From: an uncultured Collinsella sp.
GTDB lineage: Bacteria > Actinomycetota > Coriobacteriia > Coriobacteriales > Coriobacteriaceae
Assembly (NCBI GenBank): GCA_900755685.1
Contig: CAAEHI010000058.1
Location: forward strand, 1 to 8,412
Length of the DNA stretch: 8,412 nt
Direction: 5' to 3'
The first letter of the stretch is position 1. Each line of letters starts with the position of its first letter. The position numbers and the translations under genes were made by a program. Shown here one piece after another: positions 1 through 4,971 of this stretch. The notes under the pieces were generated by a model. The model ran no database searches and was not told where the DNA came from. It saw only the letters and a list, made by a program, of their open reading frames with translations.

Positions 1-252
1 CCCGTGTAATGGGCCCGCCCCCCCGCCGGTGAGCTTATAGCCCGAGCCGGCGCTTTCGGTCTGCGACATCAGGCCGGAGCACGCCATGGCCGAAACGGAG
101 AGCAGCATCGCCAGCACGCCGATGACCACCAGGACAATCTTGACGGTCTTGGACACATAGGTCTTGCGCTGCTTCTTGCGAGAGCTGGAGGCGGCGCGGG
201 ACCGTTGCTCGGGCGTCGGCGCGACCTCGGGGTTCTTTTTCTTGTTTGCCAT
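1..252 (-). CDS. Small membrane-anchored protein, N-terminal part only (cut by left window edge)
   Basis: An open frame starts at the ATG at 250-252 and runs off the left edge without a stop, giving 84 residues. An AAAGG ribosome binding site (rc of 259-263) sits 6 nt upstream. Residues 1-37 are strongly basic and polar (many Lys, Arg, Ser), as expected of a cytoplasmic tail. Residues 38-58 are one hydrophobic helix (VKIVLVVIGVLAML and on), so the rest should lie outside the membrane. A Cys follows the helix (residue 59), but the preceding SAMA is a poor lipobox (Ala at -3), so a lipoprotein is not well supported. The last visible stretch is Gly-rich (around residues 70-84) and is encoded across a run of seven C at 18-24, where an indel would change the frame. 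Codon use and the hydrophobic pattern support a real gene. I do not recognise the family; extracellular foldases and similar secreted proteins can begin this way, but that is only a guess. Confidence 0.72.
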   Translation of the reverse strand, partial: MANKKKNPEVAPTPEQRSRAASSSRKKQRKTYVSKTVKIVLVVIGVLAMLLSVSAMACSGLMSQTESAGSGYKLTGGGAGPLHG

Positions 253-288
253 GTTTGGCCTTTCGCATCACGAATCGAACAAACGCCA

Positions 289-299
289 TTGTGTCACAA
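289..299. promoter_or_regulatory. Perfect inverted repeat upstream of the left-edge gene
   Basis: TTGTG-T-CACAA is a perfect 5-bp inverted repeat around one base, 37 bp upstream of the ATG at 252. On the minus strand it reads TTGTGACACAA and could overlap a -35 element, though no convincing -10 follows it. It could be an operator; this rests on symmetry and position only. Confidence 0.22.
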
Positions 300-328
300 C
301 GTAGCCCCCGCGGCACACCTGGTGCATG

Positions 329-372
329 GGGGACAGGTTAATCTGCACCATTTTGGTGCAAAGGGGACAGGT
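329..372. repeat. Repeat unit: hairpin flanked by GGGGACAGGT direct repeats
   Basis: A perfect 7-bp hairpin (TGCACCA 344-350, loop TTT, TGGTGCA 354-360) lies between two direct copies of GGGGACAGGT (329-338 and 363-372). A related motif, AGGGACAGGTTT, occurs on the minus strand at the end of purF (around 2983-2994). The layout resembles REP-type dispersed elements often found between genes in gut Actinobacteria. The similarity to REP elements is from general knowledge; copy number in the genome cannot be seen here. Confidence 0.6.
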
Positions 373-381
373 CTGGCAGTT

Positions 382-437
382 GGCAGTTAGGGACGTTCCT
401 TTTCTGCCGGCGGTTAGGGACGGTCCCCAGTGCCGGC
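382..437. repeat. Pair of REP-like hairpins sharing TTAGGGACGKTCC
   Basis: Two imperfect hairpins stand side by side. The first has arms GGCAG (382-386) and CTGCC (404-408) around TTAGGGACGTTCC (387-399). The second has arms GCCGGC (406-411) and GCCGGC (432-437) around TTAGGGACGGTCC (414-426), with an inner GGGAC-G-GTCCC palindrome (417-427). Both carry the same core with one base difference, and the block ends just beyond the stop codon of the PTS EIIA gene (439-441). On the minus strand no T-run follows the hairpins, so they are not a canonical terminator, although they could protect the mRNA end. The arrangement is typical of REP/BIME elements. Confidence 0.6.
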
Positions 438-438
438 C

Positions 439-903
439 TTAAAAGTGTCGACGGATGGCGTCGACCATGCCCTGCGGCGTGGTCTGGCCAAGCACGTCGG
501 CCGCGGCGCCGGCGTCCATAAAGATATTCATGAGCGCTTGCAGAGCCTCGACCTGGCCGCCCGGCTCGGCAATGCCCAGGTTGATGATGATCTGCGCCGG
601 CACCGGGGCGCCCATGCCCGCCATCGCGTTGAACGTCACGGGCGCGGCGGGCTTTACCACCGCGATATAGGGCTTGGCCACAAATCCCGGATCGGTATGC
701 GGAATGGCGATGTTTGCCGCCGGCATGGCGAGACCCGTGGGATAGGCGTCCTCGCGCGTGCAGACGGCGTCAAGCCAACCGGGCGCAATGTAGCCGCGCG
801 GGGCAAGCTCGCCCTCGAGCCGCGCAAACACCTCATCCGGCGTCGCACACTCCCAATCAAAAAACACCAGCTCAGGCGTAAACAGCGCTTCGTTATCCGC
901 CAT
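439..903 (-). CDS. PTS sugar transporter EIIA-domain protein (fructose/galactitol type), orphan
   Basis: A 154-residue protein matching the PTS EIIA type-2 fold (fructose/mannitol/galactitol family, usual length about 150). The key signature is AANIAIPHTD, where His69 corresponds to the histidine phosphorylated by HPr. Supporting blocks are the N-terminal LVFFDWECATPDEVFARL helix region, the PTGLAMPA turn before the histidine, and the C-terminal helix QALMNIFMDAGAAADVL. Such domains pass phosphate from HPr to a cytoplasmic EIIB before sugar uptake through EIIC. No EIIB or EIIC gene is in the window, so it either serves a transporter encoded elsewhere or is a regulatory EIIA; the substrate cannot be told. 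The start is set by AGGTGA (rc of 908-913) 4 nt upstream of the ATG at 903. The gene lies 152 bp downstream of purN, beyond a terminator, so it is probably transcribed on its own. It ends directly against the REP-like block. Confidence 0.85.
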   Translation of the reverse strand: MADNEALFTPELVFFDWECATPDEVFARLEGELAPRGYIAPGWLDAVCTREDAYPTGLAMPAANIAIPHTDPGFVAKPYIAVVKPAAPVTFNAMAGMGAPVPAQIIINLGIAEPGGQVEALQALMNIFMDAGAAADVLGQTTPQGMVDAIRRHF

Positions 904-943
904 GCGCTCACCTCTCTCACCCAGTCACCTGCGACGTTCTTGA

Positions 944-977
944 ATGACTAGTCGTTAAAGACCGTCCCCGATGACTA
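944..977. repeat. REP-like GGGGACGGTC fragment between ATGACTA direct repeats
   Basis: ATGACTA occurs at 944-950 and again at 971-977, on both sides of a 20-bp stretch that contains GACCGTCCCC (960-969). That stretch is the reverse complement of the GGGGACGGTC-type core found at 414-428. A third TGACTA lies at 1025-1030. GACTAGTC (946-953) is an 8-bp palindrome. This may be the remains of a dispersed repeat; the direct repeats may be chance. Confidence 0.35.
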
Positions 978-981
978 CCCA

Positions 982-1023
982 AAACAAAAGGTGGCCACGC
1001 GCGCCTTGGCGCCAATGACCACC
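982..1023 (-). terminator. Rho-independent terminator after purN (purFMN unit)
   Basis: Read on the minus strand, 33 nt after the purN stop codon, GGTGGTCA (1016-1023) pairs with TGGCCACC (990-997) over 8 bp with one G-U pair. The 18-nt loop contains the palindrome TTGGCGCCAA (1006-1015), and TTTTGTTTT (rc of 981-989) follows directly. Stem plus T-rich tail fit an intrinsic terminator ending the purine unit before the PTS EIIA gene. Confidence 0.72.
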
Positions 1024-1055
1024 CTGACTACTCGGCTAAATTGTACTGTGCGCCG

Positions 1056-1757
1056 CTAGCCGCGAGGCGCGTCAATTGCGACCTTGCCGCTCTCCAGCAC
1101 GTGGACGCGGCCGTCGGCGAGCATCTGAACAACCTCGGGATACAGCACGTGCTCAATCGCGTGGATGTGCTCCTCGAGCGTGTCGACATCCCAACCTTCC
1201 TCGACAGCGAGCGCGCGCTGGGCGATGATGGGGCCGTTGTCGTAGATCTCGTTGGCAAAGTGCACGGTCACGCCAGTCACCTTGACGCCGCGAGCAAACG
1301 CATCGTCGATCGCATGGGCACCGGTAAAGCTCGGCAGCAGCGCCGGATGCAAGTTGACCACGCGGTTGGGAAACGCCGCCAGCAGCGGCGTGTGCACCAT
1401 GCGCATGTAGCCGGCCATGACCACATACTCGCAGCCGCGCTCGAGAAGCTCGTGCGCGATGATCTCGTCGGCGGCAATAGGGTCGGCATAGACATCCTTG
1501 GACAGTGTGAGCGTCTGGATGCCCGCGCGCTCAGCGCGCTGCAAACCCTTAGCCGAAGGACGGCTCGACACCACAAGCTCAATCGAAGCGTTGAGCTTGC
1601 CGGCAGCGATCAGATCGATCAGCGCCTGCAGGTTAGTACCCGAACCGCTGATGAGCACACCGATCTTGAGCGGCTCGGCCGTATCGGTGCCGGTCGGACG
1701 GGTGTAGGGCACAAAGCCCAGGCCCTCGGCAGCAGCCATCTGCTCGTTAGCGCTCAT
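1056..1757 (-). CDS. purN: Phosphoribosylglycinamide formyltransferase (GAR transformylase)
   Basis: The enzyme transfers a formyl group from 10-formyl-THF to GAR, giving FGAR, the third step of IMP synthesis in the cytoplasm. The protein has 233 residues. The fold begins at about residue 31 with KIGVLISGSGTNLQAL (phosphate-binding loop of GAR), followed by VVSSRPSAKGL, VVMAGYMRM, NLHPALLPSF and GVTVHFANEIYDNGPII. The family's catalytic trio is present: Asn135, His137 and Asp173 (E. coli Asn106, His108, Asp144). About 29 residues before the fold are extra compared with E. coli PurN. The ATG at 1757 lies inside the last codons of purM (11-nt overlap), which points to translational coupling; no good Shine-Dalgarno is seen. 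Met7 is a possible alternative start but also lacks a good site, so the N-terminus is the only uncertain part. A terminator follows. Confidence 0.96.
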   Translation of the reverse strand: MSANEQMAAAEGLGFVPYTRPTGTDTAEPLKIGVLISGSGTNLQALIDLIAAGKLNASIELVVSSRPSAKGLQRAERAGIQTLTLSKDVYADPIAADEIIAHELLERGCEYVVMAGYMRMVHTPLLAAFPNRVVNLHPALLPSFTGAHAIDDAFARGVKVTGVTVHFANEIYDNGPIIAQRALAVEEGWDVDTLEEHIHAIEHVLYPEVVQMLADGRVHVLESGKVAIDAPRG

Positions 1758-2850
1758 CGGAGTACACGACCTTACCGGAACCCTCGACGCACTCGCCCAC
1801 GCGGAACGGCTTCTCGCCCAGCGCGATCAGGGCCTCGGTAACCGCGACCTCGTCCTCGGGGGCGACGATCAGGCACAGGCCAACGCCCATGTTGAAGGTC
1901 TTGCACGCCTCGTTGGGCGCAAGCTCGGCCTGGCGCGACACATAGGTGATGACGGGCGGAACGTCCCAGCCCATCTCGGCACCGTTACGGGTGACCACGG
2001 CGTCAACGTCGTCGGCAAGCGCGCGGTTGAGGTTCTCGGTGATGCCGCCACCGGTGATGTGGGCGATGGCGTGCACGTTGGCGCCGCCGCGCAGCAGCTC
2101 CAGAATCGGCTTGACGTAGATGCGCGTGGGAGCCAGCAGGGCGTCTGCCAGCGAAGCACCGCCGAGCTCCTCGAGCGGGCGGCTCAGCTCCTCGGCCTTA
2201 GCGGCGGCCTCGGGCGTGCCCGGCTTAATGCCGTCGACGCCGATGACCTTGCGCACGAGCGAGTAGCCGTTGGAGTGCACGCCAGTGGAAGGCAGGCCCA
2301 GAATCACGTCGCCGGGGCGGACGTTCGCGGGGTCGAGCATCTTGGGACGGTCGACGACGCCCACGGTAAATCCGGCAAGGTCGTAGTCGGCAGGAGCCAT
2401 AACGCCCGGGTGCTCGGCCATCTCGCCGCCCACGAGCGCGCAGCCCGCGAGCTTGCAGCCGTCGGCCACACCCTTGATGATCTTTGCCATGTGCTCGGCC
2501 TCGATGTGACCGATGGCAACGTAGTCCAGGAAGAACAGCGGCTCGGCGCCCGAAGCCAAAATGTCGTTGACGCACATGGCGACCAGGTCCTGGCCCACCG
2601 TCTCATGACGGTCCATGATCTGAGCGAGCACGAGTTTGGTGCCCACGCCGTCGGTGCCGCTGATCAGGATCGGGTCTTCCATATCCTTAAGCGCGGCGGC
2701 CGAGAACAGGCCACCAAAGCCGCCAATGCCGCCGATAACCTCGGGACGATTGGTGTCCTTGACCATCTGCTTAATAGCGTCAACGGCGCGGCCGCCCTCG
2801 GCGGTATCGACGCCGGCGTCCTCATACGTCACATGCTTGCTGTCGCTCAT
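1747..2850 (-). CDS. purM: Phosphoribosylformylglycinamidine cyclo-ligase (AIR synthetase)
   Basis: The enzyme closes FGAM to AIR using ATP, step 5 of de novo purine synthesis. The protein has 367 residues, slightly longer than the usual 340-350; the surplus appears to lie around residues 205-235, a Glu/Ala-rich stretch before LLAPTRIYVKP. Family motifs in order: YEDAGVD (9-15), GTDGVGTKL (65-73), CVNDILASGAEPLFFLDY (93-110), GGEMAEHPG (141-149), GLPSTGVHSNGYSLVRK (185-201), HITGGGITEN (264-273) and FNMGVG (319-324). These are the ATP- and substrate-binding elements of the PurM/PurL superfamily. The start ATG at 2850 has a strong AGGAAGG site (rc of 2856-2862) 5 nt upstream. The gene overlaps purN by 11 nt and follows purF after 156 nt. 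That gap holds a terminator-like hairpin and tandem repeats, so purM may have its own promoter or be attenuated relative to purF. Confidence 0.97.
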   Translation of the reverse strand: MSDSKHVTYEDAGVDTAEGGRAVDAIKQMVKDTNRPEVIGGIGGFGGLFSAAALKDMEDPILISGTDGVGTKLVLAQIMDRHETVGQDLVAMCVNDILASGAEPLFFLDYVAIGHIEAEHMAKIIKGVADGCKLAGCALVGGEMAEHPGVMAPADYDLAGFTVGVVDRPKMLDPANVRPGDVILGLPSTGVHSNGYSLVRKVIGVDGIKPGTPEAAAKAEELSRPLEELGGASLADALLAPTRIYVKPILELLRGGANVHAIAHITGGGITENLNRALADDVDAVVTRNGAEMGWDVPPVITYVSRQAELAPNEACKTFNMGVGLCLIVAPEDEVAVTEALIALGEKPFRVGECVEGSGKVVYSDER

Positions 2851-2921
2851 CTGAGCCTTCCTCTCCCATTACCGTCCGCCGCCCAGGCGCCAAACGGTGC
2901 TCATAGTTGCGTTTGATTCGG

Positions 2922-2956
2922 CGCGCGTCATAACAACACGCGCCGTCATATCAACA
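2922..2956. repeat. Tandem 17/18-bp near-identical repeats in the purM leader
   Basis: CGCGCGTCATAACAACA (2922-2938) is followed directly by CGCGCCGTCATATCAACA (2939-2956). The copies differ by one extra C and one A/T change. GGCGCG (2920-2925) and CGCGCC (2939-2944) also form an inverted repeat, and CAAACG (2891-2896) with CGTTTG (2910-2915) forms another stem nearer the gene. Location 66-100 nt upstream of the purM start suggests a regulator site or leader structure. No known purine riboswitch core is seen. Function is inference. Confidence 0.5.
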
Positions 2957-2977
2957 AAACAGCAGGTAAAACCTACC

Positions 2978-3007
2978 AAAATAAACCTGTCCCTAAATGG
3001 CAGGTTT
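2978..3007 (-). terminator. Terminator-like hairpin fused to the purF stop codon
   Basis: On the minus strand AAACCTG (3001-3007), beginning at the last base of the purF TAA, pairs perfectly with CAGGTTT (2983-2989) across an 11-nt loop, followed by ATTTT (rc of 2978-2982). The stem is short and AT-leaning, so termination would be partial at best. The distal arm is part of AGGGACAGGTTT, the same motif as in the repeat at 329-372, so this may be a repeat fragment serving as an attenuator between purF and purM. Confidence 0.42.
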
Positions 3008-4677
3008 TAGGCCTCGCCGTGCTCCTCTTCCCAGCTGCGATCGACATATTTCTCGACCACGGCGTCGTCGTCAAAGTGCAGCGGCTTGTCCAGGTTACGG
3101 GGCTTAAAGCCCTCCATAAACTTGTCGCGGCCAAAGCTCTCGGGAATCGCCACGGGGTAGCGGCCGGTAAAGCACGCGTCGCAGTAGCCGCCCTTGGGCA
3201 TGACCTTCAGCAGGCCCTCGACCGAAAGGAAGGCCAGCGAATCGGCACCAATGTACTCGCAGATCTCATCGACCGTCTTGTTGGCGCTGATGAGCTGCGA
3301 CTGCACGTCGGTATCGATGCCGTAGAAGCACGGCCAGATGACCTCGGGCGAGTTGATACGGATGTGGATCTCCTTGGCGCCGGCGTTACGCAGCATCTTG
3401 ACGAGCTGCACCATAGTGGTGCCGCGGACGATGGAGTCGTCGATGACGACCAGGCGTTTGCCCTCGATGTTGTCGCGCAGCGGGTTGAGCTTCATACGCA
3501 CGCCCATGGCGCGCAACTCCTGCGTGGGCTCGATAAACGTACGGCCCACGTAGCGGTTCTTGATGAGGCCCTCGCCAAAGGGAATGCCGCTCTCGTGCGA
3601 ATAGCCCTCCGCGGGCGGCAGGCCGGAGTCGGGCACGCCAATGACCAGGTCGGCCTCGACGGGCTCCTCATGTGCCAGCTGGCGACCCATGTCGTAGCGG
3701 CAGGCGTAGACGCTCTTGCCGTTCATGATGGAGTCGGGACGGGCGAAGTAGACCTGCTCAAAGATGCAGTTGGCGGGCTCTTCGGCTGCAGGCACGCCCT
3801 GCTCGGATACCAGACCCTCGGCGCTGATGCGCAAGATCTCGCCGGGACGGACGTCACGGACGTACTCGGCGCCCACGATGTCGAGTGCGCAGGTCTCGGA
3901 AGCAACGACCCAGCCGCCGGCGCGCGTGACATGGACGGCGGAGTCGACCGTCGCGGCGCCGTCTTGCGAGGGCAGCTGCGAAACGGATGCGGCATCGGCC
4001 TGGTCCAGACCCTCGTCCACCAGCTTGCCCAGCACGAGCGGGCGAATGCCGTGCGGATCGCGGAATGCGTAGAGCGCCTGCTCGTTGATGAGCGTCATGG
4101 CGTAGCCGCCGCGCACGAGCTCCATGGTCTTGCGAATGCCCTCACGCAGATGACCCGTACGCTGGGTAAAGTAGCCGATAAGCTTGGTCGCGACCTCGGA
4201 ATCCGAATTGGAGAGGAACGGCACGCCCAGCTCGATCAGCTGGCGGCGCAGCTCGTCGGTGTTGACCAGAGTGCCGTTGTGAGCAAGCGCGATAATGACG
4301 CTGTTGATGGTAGAAAGATGCGGCTGCGAGGCTTCCCAGCTCTTGGCACCGGCAGTGCCATAGCGCACGTGGCCCACGGCCAGCTGGCCGGAGAGCGTCG
4401 ACAGGTCGGCGTTGGAGAACACGCGGTCGAGCAGGCCCAGGTCCTTGCGGACCATAACCGTGCCGCCGTCACCCACGGCGATTCCCGCCGATTCCTGGCC
4501 GCGGTGCTGCAGTGCACGCAGGCCAAAGTACGTCAGTCGAGCCACGTCGCGATCGGGCGCCCACACACCAAAAATGCCGCATTCCTCATGCAGCTGGTCG
4601 GAGTCCGGATCATACGTCGACATGGTCTTCACCTGTCCCGCGGCGCGCTCGGCCGCGTGGATGGTTTCTTGAGACAT
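3007..4677 (-). CDS. purF: Amidophosphoribosyltransferase (first step of purine synthesis)
   Basis: The enzyme makes 5-phosphoribosylamine from PRPP and glutamine, the committed and feedback-regulated step. With the first ATG the protein is 556 residues. Residues 33-240 form the Ntn-type glutaminase: Cys33 in EECGIFGV is the nucleophile freed by removal of a propeptide, and QHRGQESAGI, GHVRYGT and HNGTLVN follow. The C-terminal half is a type I phosphoribosyltransferase with the PRPP loop VVIDDSIVRGTT (410-421). Cys263, Cys450, Cys499 and Cys502 match the four [4Fe-4S] ligands of the B. subtilis-type enzyme. About 30 residues (roughly 222-252, between VLGKL and GGWVVASE) are extra compared with typical homologues. 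Two starts are possible: ATG 4677 with GAGGGG (5 nt spacing), or ATG 4623 (Met19) with AGGTGA (5 nt spacing). The second gives a 14-residue propeptide, closer to the 11 of B. subtilis. A TATAAT -10 box lies upstream. Confidence 0.97.
   Translation of the reverse strand: MSQETIHAAERAAGQVKTMSTYDPDSDQLHEECGIFGVWAPDRDVARLTYFGLRALQHRGQESAGIAVGDGGTVMVRKDLGLLDRVFSNADLSTLSGQLAVGHVRYGTAGAKSWEASQPHLSTINSVIIALAHNGTLVNTDELRRQLIELGVPFLSNSDSEVATKLIGYFTQRTGHLREGIRKTMELVRGGYAMTLINEQALYAFRDPHGIRPLVLGKLVDEGLDQADAASVSQLPSQDGAATVDSAVHVTRAGGWVVASETCALDIVGAEYVRDVRPGEILRISAEGLVSEQGVPAAEEPANCIFEQVYFARPDSIMNGKSVYACRYDMGRQLAHEEPVEADLVIGVPDSGLPPAEGYSHESGIPFGEGLIKNRYVGRTFIEPTQELRAMGVRMKLNPLRDNIEGKRLVVIDDSIVRGTTMVQLVKMLRNAGAKEIHIRINSPEVIWPCFYGIDTDVQSQLISANKTVDEICEYIGADSLAFLSVEGLLKVMPKGGYCDACFTGRYPVAIPESFGRDKFMEGFKPRNLDKPLHFDDDAVVEKYVDRSWEEEHGEA
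4629..4634 (-). promoter_or_regulatory. Internal Shine-Dalgarno for the alternative purF start
   Basis: AGGTGA on the minus strand, 5 nt before the in-frame ATG at 4621-4623 (purF Met19). It is at least as good as the site of the upstream ATG (GAGGGG, rc of 4683-4688), so the true N-terminus of the PurF precursor is undecided. Confidence 0.45.
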
Positions 4678-4718
4678 GGCATCCCCTCAGAGCCTCGTTA
4701 TTTGGCGTTACCTGCCCT

Positions 4719-4724
4719 ATTATA
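4719..4724 (-). promoter_or_regulatory. -10 box of the likely purF promoter
   Basis: A perfect TATAAT on the minus strand, 41 nt upstream of the purF ATG at 4677, preceded by TGCG. At 17 bp further upstream only GGGAGT is found, so the -35 match is poor; TTGTCT is too close (9 bp). Transcription would start near 4712 and leave a leader of about 35 nt, too short for a riboswitch. Confidence 0.5.
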
Positions 4725-4960
4725 CGCACGGCAAGACAAGCACTCCCGCGCATGAACAGCGCTTTTTAAAAGCCCACCGAGCTTATAATCCGTTTTGCAG
4801 CCAAACATTTTATTGGGCAACCGCCTCGGGGCCGACGATCCCGCATACTTCCGTTGCGACGCGTCTCGCCCGCCGTTGGGGCTTGCATTGTTGCAATTGG
4901 GACGTTCGTCCTGTCTTTTGGCAGGTCGGCGGCGTATCCTTGTACCTACAGCAAAACGAG

Positions 4961-4965
4961 AAAGG
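4961..4965 (+). promoter_or_regulatory. Shine-Dalgarno deciding the start of the CmpB-like gene
   Basis: AAAGG, in the A/G-rich context GAGAAAGG, lies 6 nt before the ATG at 4972. The in-frame ATG 59 codons further upstream (4795) has no such site, which favours 4972. Confidence 0.6.
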
Positions 4966-4971
4966 TTATGT

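Larger units (their letters stand above)
4678..4971. other. Divergent intergenic region between purF and the CmpB-like gene
   Basis: This 294-bp stretch separates back-to-back genes. It contains the purF -10 box (4719-4724), a palindrome GCTTTT-T-AAAAGC (4761-4773), a plus-strand TATAAT (4784-4789) without a good -35, a small hairpin GGACG-TT-CGTCC (4900-4911) followed by TGTCTTTT, and a weak plus-strand -10 candidate TATCCT (4935-4940) 32 nt before the gene. Part of it (4795-4971) is in frame with the plus-strand gene, but it has no start with a ribosome binding site and its translation looks random, so I treat it as untranslated. Confidence 0.5.

Noticed and set aside
329..437. CRISPR array
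   Set aside because: The repeated units are short, differ in type, and are not separated by regular unique spacers.
1041..1841. Plus-strand open frame opposite purN
   Set aside because: It is an antisense shadow of purN with no ribosome binding site at a plausible start.
2059..2916. Plus-strand open frame opposite purM
   Set aside because: It is complementary to the conserved purM coding sequence and shows no family motif of its own.
2851..3006. Purine riboswitch upstream of purM
   Set aside because: The conserved loop sequences and the P1 stem pattern of purine aptamers are not seen.
3019..4755. Long plus-strand open frame opposite purF
   Set aside because: It is the antisense shadow of purF in GC-rich DNA. 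purF has complete catalytic motifs and ribosome binding sites, while the plus frame gives a His/Val/Ala/Gly-rich sequence without recognisable domains.
4897..4911. PurR-type box near purF (CGAAC within GGACGAACGTCC on the minus strand)
   Set aside because: Only one short partial match is present, far from the -10 box and without a properly spaced inverted partner.
4795..4971. Upstream extension of the CmpB-like protein by 59 residues
   Set aside because: The extra residues do not look like a protein of this family, the first ATG has no ribosome binding site, and AAAGG precedes the ATG at 4972.
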